From positions 1-7,742 of the forward strand of contig JAATVJ010000198.1 in the NCBI GenBank assembly GCA_014523515.1: DNA of 7,742 nt, in the 5' to 3' direction. This document shows, piece after piece, positions 4,970-7,742 of this stretch. This DNA is from Nitrososphaerales archaeon TH1177. Its GTDB lineage: Archaea; Thermoproteota; Nitrososphaeria; Nitrososphaerales; Nitrososphaeraceae. A program made the position numbers and the translations under genes. The first letter of the stretch is position 1. The number at the start of each line of letters is the position of its first letter. The notes beneath the pieces were generated by a model, which was not told where the DNA came from, did no database searches, and was given only the letters and a program-made list of their open reading frames with translations.

Positions 4970-6469
4970 TTGCCAATCCCAGGATATAAAGAATTACTTG
5001 GAAAAGATCATCATGAAGAAGGAGAGAATGACGATAATATTCTTTTTTTACTGATGGGCCCAGCTAGGTGTGGAAAAACTTTATATTGTAAAACATTCTT
5101 CCAATCCCATTTAAAAGCTGGTAGTAGTGGTATTTTTTTAAGTTCTACATTAACTAAAAGGCAATATCAAAATTTATTTACTGGAATATCTAATATCCTT
5201 AATTCTAATTCTTTTTTTATTAATCCTTTTTTGAGAGAACAAACTGATCCTAATGAATTTAACAACTCTGAATTAAATAATAGCTTATTTGATATAAAAA
5301 AAGAAATAGATAAAATTATTTTCTCCTTAAAACTAGAACAAAAAAATCAGCATATTGGTGAAAAAGACAAAGAAAATAGTTTGCCTTCTCTCCAACAAAA
5401 AAGAATATGTATGGTGATAGATTCTCTTTCACATCTTTTTAATATTTTTGATGAAAAAGATGTTTTACGATTTATTAATGCTTTGTCTTTTTCATTGAAA
5501 AATAACAATATACTTTCAATTTTTACAATAGATGACACAGTTGTTGAACGGTCTATAATAAACAAAATACTCCCCGTCTTTGATGGAGTTTTACAGATAA
5601 AATTAGATGAAAAAGAAGATGAAATAGTTAGACAAATCAAATTTTTGTCATTGACTGGATTTAGTTCAAATCATTCTTCATGGATAAAATTTGAATTGGA
5701 TAAAAACTCTTTATTATCATTTCCAAATTCTTCGGCTCTTATTTGTAGTGTTTGTAAAGCATCAATAAAAACTAAACCTGTCTTTTACCTTGATATGGCT
5801 TTTCATGATAATCATTTAGAGTTGTATAAAAAATTAATAGGGATCTATGGAAACAGTGGGATATCTGATCTCGGACCTTCAAGTGTTATATATGCTAATT
5901 TCTTCTTTATCGATATCGTTGGACTTTCAAATCCAAGCTTATCTGTTAGAAAACAAATAGAAAAAATAGAATTTTTAAATAATTTTGTAATATCTAGTGA
6001 AATATTTCGAAAAAGTAGTGATAAAAAAATTCTCCCTACTGGTGATGGAATGGCAATAGGATTTACTTCCAATCCTGAAGCACCTCTAAACTTAAGTATG
6101 CAATTACATGCTAAATTAAAAAAACATAATATTGGTAAAGATGATGAATCCTCTTTAGCTGTTAGAATTGGAATTGCATCCGGTCCTGTTTTTATAGTTA
6201 ATGATGCCAATAACAATCAAAATATTTGGGGACCTGGAATTATTTTTGCAAGAAGAGTAATGGATATAGGAGATAATAACCACATCTTAATTGATGGAGG
6301 TTTAGCTCAATCTTTGATAACATTAGATGATAAATACAAAGAAATCATCCATTATGTTGGTGATTATCAAATTAAACATGGTCAAATAATAAAATTATAT
6401 TCTGCCTATAAGGAAAATTATTTTGGAAATAAAGATATTCCCGTAAAAATGAAATGTTTACCAATTTAA
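4970..6469 (+). CDS. P-loop ATPase / zinc-site / class III nucleotide cyclase fusion
   Basis: The 499 residues hold three modules. First, a RecA/KaiC-like P-loop ATPase (about 20-230): Walker A GPARCGKT (30-37) and Walker B ICMVIDSLSHLF (147-158, D151), with a low-complexity insert (about 90-145) between them. Second, a short Cys-His module (259-294): C259 and C262 in CSVC, then H279 and H282, ending LYKKLIGIYG. Third, a class III adenylate/guanylate cyclase catalytic domain (about 303-480): FFFIDIVGLS with metal-ligand D315, PTGDGMAIGF with second metal-ligand D359, RIGIASGPV (399-407), and WGPGIIFARRVMDIGDNNHI with R429. The expected product is cAMP or cGMP from ATP or GTP, but the purine-selecting Lys and the transition-state Asn are not evident. 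Thaumarchaeal proteins with closely similar cyclase blocks are familiar to me. No membrane segment is seen, so it is probably cytosolic. It is divergent from the ParA-like ATPase. Start is TTG 4970 with a leaderless promoter. Confidence 0.87.
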   Translation: MPIPGYKELLGKDHHEEGENDDNILFLLMGPARCGKTLYCKTFFQSHLKAGSSGIFLSSTLTKRQYQNLFTGISNILNSNSFFINPFLREQTDPNEFNNSELNNSLFDIKKEIDKIIFSLKLEQKNQHIGEKDKENSLPSLQQKRICMVIDSLSHLFNIFDEKDVLRFINALSFSLKNNNILSIFTIDDTVVERSIINKILPVFDGVLQIKLDEKEDEIVRQIKFLSLTGFSSNHSSWIKFELDKNSLLSFPNSSALICSVCKASIKTKPVFYLDMAFHDNHLELYKKLIGIYGNSGISDLGPSSVIYANFFFIDIVGLSNPSLSVRKQIEKIEFLNNFVISSEIFRKSSDKKILPTGDGMAIGFTSNPEAPLNLSMQLHAKLKKHNIGKDDESSLAVRIGIASGPVFIVNDANNNQNIWGPGIIFARRVMDIGDNNHILIDGGLAQSLITLDDKYKEIIHYVGDYQIKHGQIIKLYSAYKENYFGNKDIPVKMKCLPI

Positions 6470-6505
6470 GTATTTTAAATTTATTTACTAGGTTATCTCT
6501 ATAAA

Positions 6506-6512
6506 TTTTTTT
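6506..6512 (+). terminator. T7 tract after the cyclase gene
   Basis: A run of seven T residues lies about 37 nt after the cyclase stop TAA 6467-6469, in a convergent intergenic region of about 217 bp that holds no other recognisable element. It is a plausible oligo-T terminator. Confidence 0.4.
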
Positions 6513-6686
6513 AGAAATTGCTATTTTGAACATTTATAAATTCTATTACAATCGCATAACATATTAAGTCAATTAGCCTTATGATGAATCCTCTAATTCG
6601 ATCTTATAGTTTTCTATATTGGTTATGGAAATGAAATAGAAATATGATAGATAAATTTGTAATTTATTCGAGGCTTATCCTAAATT

Positions 6687-7097
6687 CTAATTTTGCTTTA
6701 ATTCTTCGTTTATCTTGTTTATCAAATCTTCTGTTTTAATTGGTTTGCGTATAAAACATCCTCCATATAATTCTGGAAATTCTTTCCTTAATGTCTCAAA
6801 ATATATTTCAAATGCAGTAATAAAACAGATCTTTATTTCAGTTCCATAAGTTGTTTTTTTTTGTAATTCTTGATGAAATTCAAAGCCACTCATCTCAGGC
6901 ATTTTAATATCAATTAAGACTAAATCATATAATTCTGGTTTAAAAGAGGATAATGCTTCCAAGGGATTTGAAAATGTATCGACTATAAAACCATGATGTT
7001 CCAAACTTTTTTTGATAGTAAATAGAATATCGTGATCATCATCGACAAACAGAATTCGATAAGAAGGCTTCTTCTTTGTAGTCATCGTTTCTCTCAT
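6687..7097 (-). CDS. Receiver-domain-only response regulator (CheY-like)
   Basis: Read from ATG 7097 the protein has 136 residues, almost all one receiver domain: acidic pocket DDD (19-21, in ILFVDDDHDIL), phospho-acceptor D63 in LVLIDIKMPEMSG, switch T94 in CFITAF, and K118 in FIRKPIK. No output domain follows, so it presumably acts through a partner protein, as CheY does. No histidine kinase is present in the window. The same frame stays open up to a TTG at 7205, but codons upstream of 7097 overlap the remains of an OsmC gene read in another frame, so I exclude them. ATG 7085 (MTTKKKPSYR) is an equally credible start; 7097 is preferred for a weak TATA-like AATAAGAATA (7121-7130). It may be transcribed from the former OsmC promoter. 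It is convergent with the cyclase gene, so not in one operon with it. Confidence 0.88.
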   Translation of the reverse strand: MRETMTTKKKPSYRILFVDDDHDILFTIKKSLEHHGFIVDTFSNPLEALSSFKPELYDLVLIDIKMPEMSGFEFHQELQKKTTYGTEIKICFITAFEIYFETLRKEFPELYGGCFIRKPIKTEDLINKINEELKQN

Positions 7098-7156
7098 TGA
7101 AAAAATTTCTTTAGAAGTTCTATTCTTATTATTGTTTTCCTCTCTTTGCAATTGTC

Positions 7157-7514
7157 TTATACTCCTTGTGCTGCAGCATGATAAATAAGACTTGTTGTTA
7201 AGCAACCATCAAGTGCTGCAAATACATATTCAACGATTTGCACTATGATCTTCTCCTAATAATACTGGTGGTTCATCTTTTTCAAAGATAAATGATTGAC
7301 TTCTTTTGAAATTCTGACATGCAACATAAAACTCGTTAATAGTTGTACTATTATGTCCACCCTTTATCCATTTACCTTTTGCTTTCAAATTAAATTTAAC
7401 AATATCCGGTTTTTCCTTAATCACTTCAACTGTCTCAAAGAGCTTTGATACATTGACTCCATTTACAATTTGTTTTTCTTTTTCTTCTTGTTGTTGTTTA
7501 TTTATTTGATTCAT
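7157..7514 (-). pseudogene. OsmC-family protein gene, frameshifted and truncated
   Basis: From ATG 7514 an open frame of 94 codons reads as the N-terminal half of an OsmC-family protein: GKWIKGGHNSTTINEFYVAC, then FIFEKDEPPVLLGEDHSAN, ending prematurely at TGA 7230-7232. Moving the frame at about 7235 restores the expected continuation: VEYVFAALDGCLTTSLIYH, followed by AAAQGV to TAA 7157-7159. Intact relatives read ANPVEYVLAALAGC, so two bases of the Pro codon seem lost. The catalytic Cys region GCLTT is therefore out of frame. A further shift gives IRQLQ, which may continue the family pattern, and then similarity stops; the C-terminal third to half of the usual 140-190-residue length is missing, and the response regulator begins about 60 bp later. 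OsmC/Ohr proteins reduce organic hydroperoxides with two Cys. Two separate lesions make a sequencing error an inadequate explanation. The product would be inactive as a peroxidase. Confidence 0.82.
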
Positions 7515-7518
7515 ATAA

Positions 7519-7534
7519 TGATATCATGATATCA
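7519..7534. promoter_or_regulatory. Tandem palindromic operator candidate, TGATATCA x2
   Basis: Two abutting copies of the perfect 8-bp palindrome TGATATCA (7519-7526, 7527-7534) lie between the TATA box and the ATG. Extended by one base each side they form a perfect 18-bp palindrome, ATGATATCATGATATCAT. A dimeric repressor bound here would cover the transcription start. No regulator gene is adjacent in the window. Confidence 0.5.
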
Positions 7535-7535
7535 T

Positions 7536-7543
7536 AATATAAA
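7536..7543 (-). promoter_or_regulatory. TATA box of the OsmC-family gene
   Basis: On the minus strand TTTATATT is centred 25-26 nt before ATG 7514, giving a leaderless transcript. It sits between the palindrome copies, so bound regulators would touch both sides of the preinitiation complex. Confidence 0.6.
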
Positions 7544-7562
7544 TGTTATGAAAAAGATAGCA

Positions 7563-7570
7563 TGATATCA
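7563..7570. promoter_or_regulatory. Third copy of the TGATATCA palindrome
   Basis: The identical 8-mer recurs about 20 bp upstream of the TATA/BRE region of the OsmC promoter, 36 bp from the middle copy. With the pair at 7519-7534 it brackets the promoter, a layout suited to cooperative or looping repression. Confidence 0.4.
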
Positions 7571-7660
7571 AAATAATAAAACATATATAACTTTTAGATA
7601 TTAGATATTTTGCGTAATTAGATAAAATCTACACCGTATTCTCATTGCAATCGCTCAGAA

Positions 7661-7741
7661 TTATCTCCTAGTACTGTGGATTATTCTATAATTAACCAAA
7701 CCAGAAACAATATCAGACATTCTATCATACCGTTGCAATCT
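7661..7741 (-). CDS. Possible 3' end of a gene entering from the right edge
   Basis: The last 26 codons of an open minus-strand frame, ending at TAA 7661-7663, read RLQRYDRMSDIVSGLVNYRI and then six more residues (IHSTRR). The composition looks coding and faintly resembles the C-terminal end of DDE transposases (a GLVN-type segment near the stop), but that is a weak impression from a short piece. No terminal inverted repeat is identifiable downstream. It could be the tail of an ordinary gene or chance. The DNA from here to the palindrome cluster (7571-7660) shows nothing else. Confidence 0.3.
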   Translation of the reverse strand, partial: RLQRYDRMSDIVSGLVNYRIIHSTRR

Positions 7742-7742
7742 A

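Noticed and set aside
5347..5640. Minus-strand open frame of 97 aa inside the ATPase-cyclase gene
   Set aside because: Antisense shadow of the P-loop domain, Ser-rich composition, no motif and no promoter.
5845..6216. Minus-strand open frame of 123 aa inside the ATPase-cyclase gene
   Set aside because: Antisense to the well-defined cyclase domain; no family resemblance.
7098..7205. N-terminal extension of the response regulator to TTG 7205
   Set aside because: These codons are the OsmC remnant read in a third frame; receiver domains start close to the DDD motif, and ATG 7097 or 7085 fits.
7594..7740. Tandem TTAGATA at 7594-7607 and two copies of TTGCAATC at 7645 and 7733
   Set aside because: Too short and isolated to support a repeat or element end.
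1..7742. tRNA, rRNA, CRISPR array or riboswitch
   Set aside because: Scanned by eye on both strands; no cloverleaf, no regularly spaced repeats and no recognised RNA motif.

Overview
This AT-rich window reads as archaeal, most likely a soil-type ammonia-oxidising thaumarchaeon (class Nitrososphaeria; Nitrosocosmicus- or Nitrososphaera-like). That assignment is inference. It rests on TATA-like boxes centred about 24-26 nt before several start codons with no Shine-Dalgarno site (leaderless transcription), on frequent TTG/GTG starts, and on protein families I recognise from that group: the tandem sensor region normally found on thaumarchaeal histidine kinases, a P-loop/class III cyclase fusion, and its ParA/MinD-like companion.

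Layout. 1-588 (-): start of a membrane-anchored metallophosphoesterase cut by the window edge, preceded by a doubtful small ORF (592-810, -). 1089-1799 (+): a protein with two CDGSH iron-sulfur domains flanking a divergent ferredoxin-like domain. 1956-2210 (-): a small DUF4242-type protein. 2295-3428 (+), divergent from it: a sensor protein built like the N-terminal half of a thaumarchaeal histidine kinase but with no kinase. Its stop overlaps the start of a possible 26-residue micro-ORF, followed by about 350 bp of gene-free DNA. 3852-4721 (-) and 4970-6469 (+): a divergent pair, a ParA/MinD-like ATPase and a P-loop ATPase/zinc-site/class III cyclase fusion. 6687-7097 (-): a receiver-only response regulator. 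7157-7514 (-): an OsmC-family gene that is frameshifted and truncated, so a pseudogene, behind an apparently intact leaderless promoter with three copies of the palindrome TGATATCA. 7661-7741 (-): perhaps the 3' end of a further gene entering from the right edge.

How the parts may work together (inference). The centre of the window looks like a signalling island: a sensor without transmitter, a ParA-type switch ATPase, an ATPase-coupled nucleotide cyclase and a CheY-like receiver. The most interesting unit is the ParA / ATPase-cyclase pair, which could couple nucleotide state or subcellular position to cyclic-nucleotide synthesis. The cyclase keeps both metal-binding Asp residues but seems to lack the usual transition-state Asn and purine-selecting Lys, so its product is uncertain. 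Beside it, loss of an OsmC peroxidase-like gene has left its promoter and putative operators upstream of the response regulator, a possible case of promoter capture.
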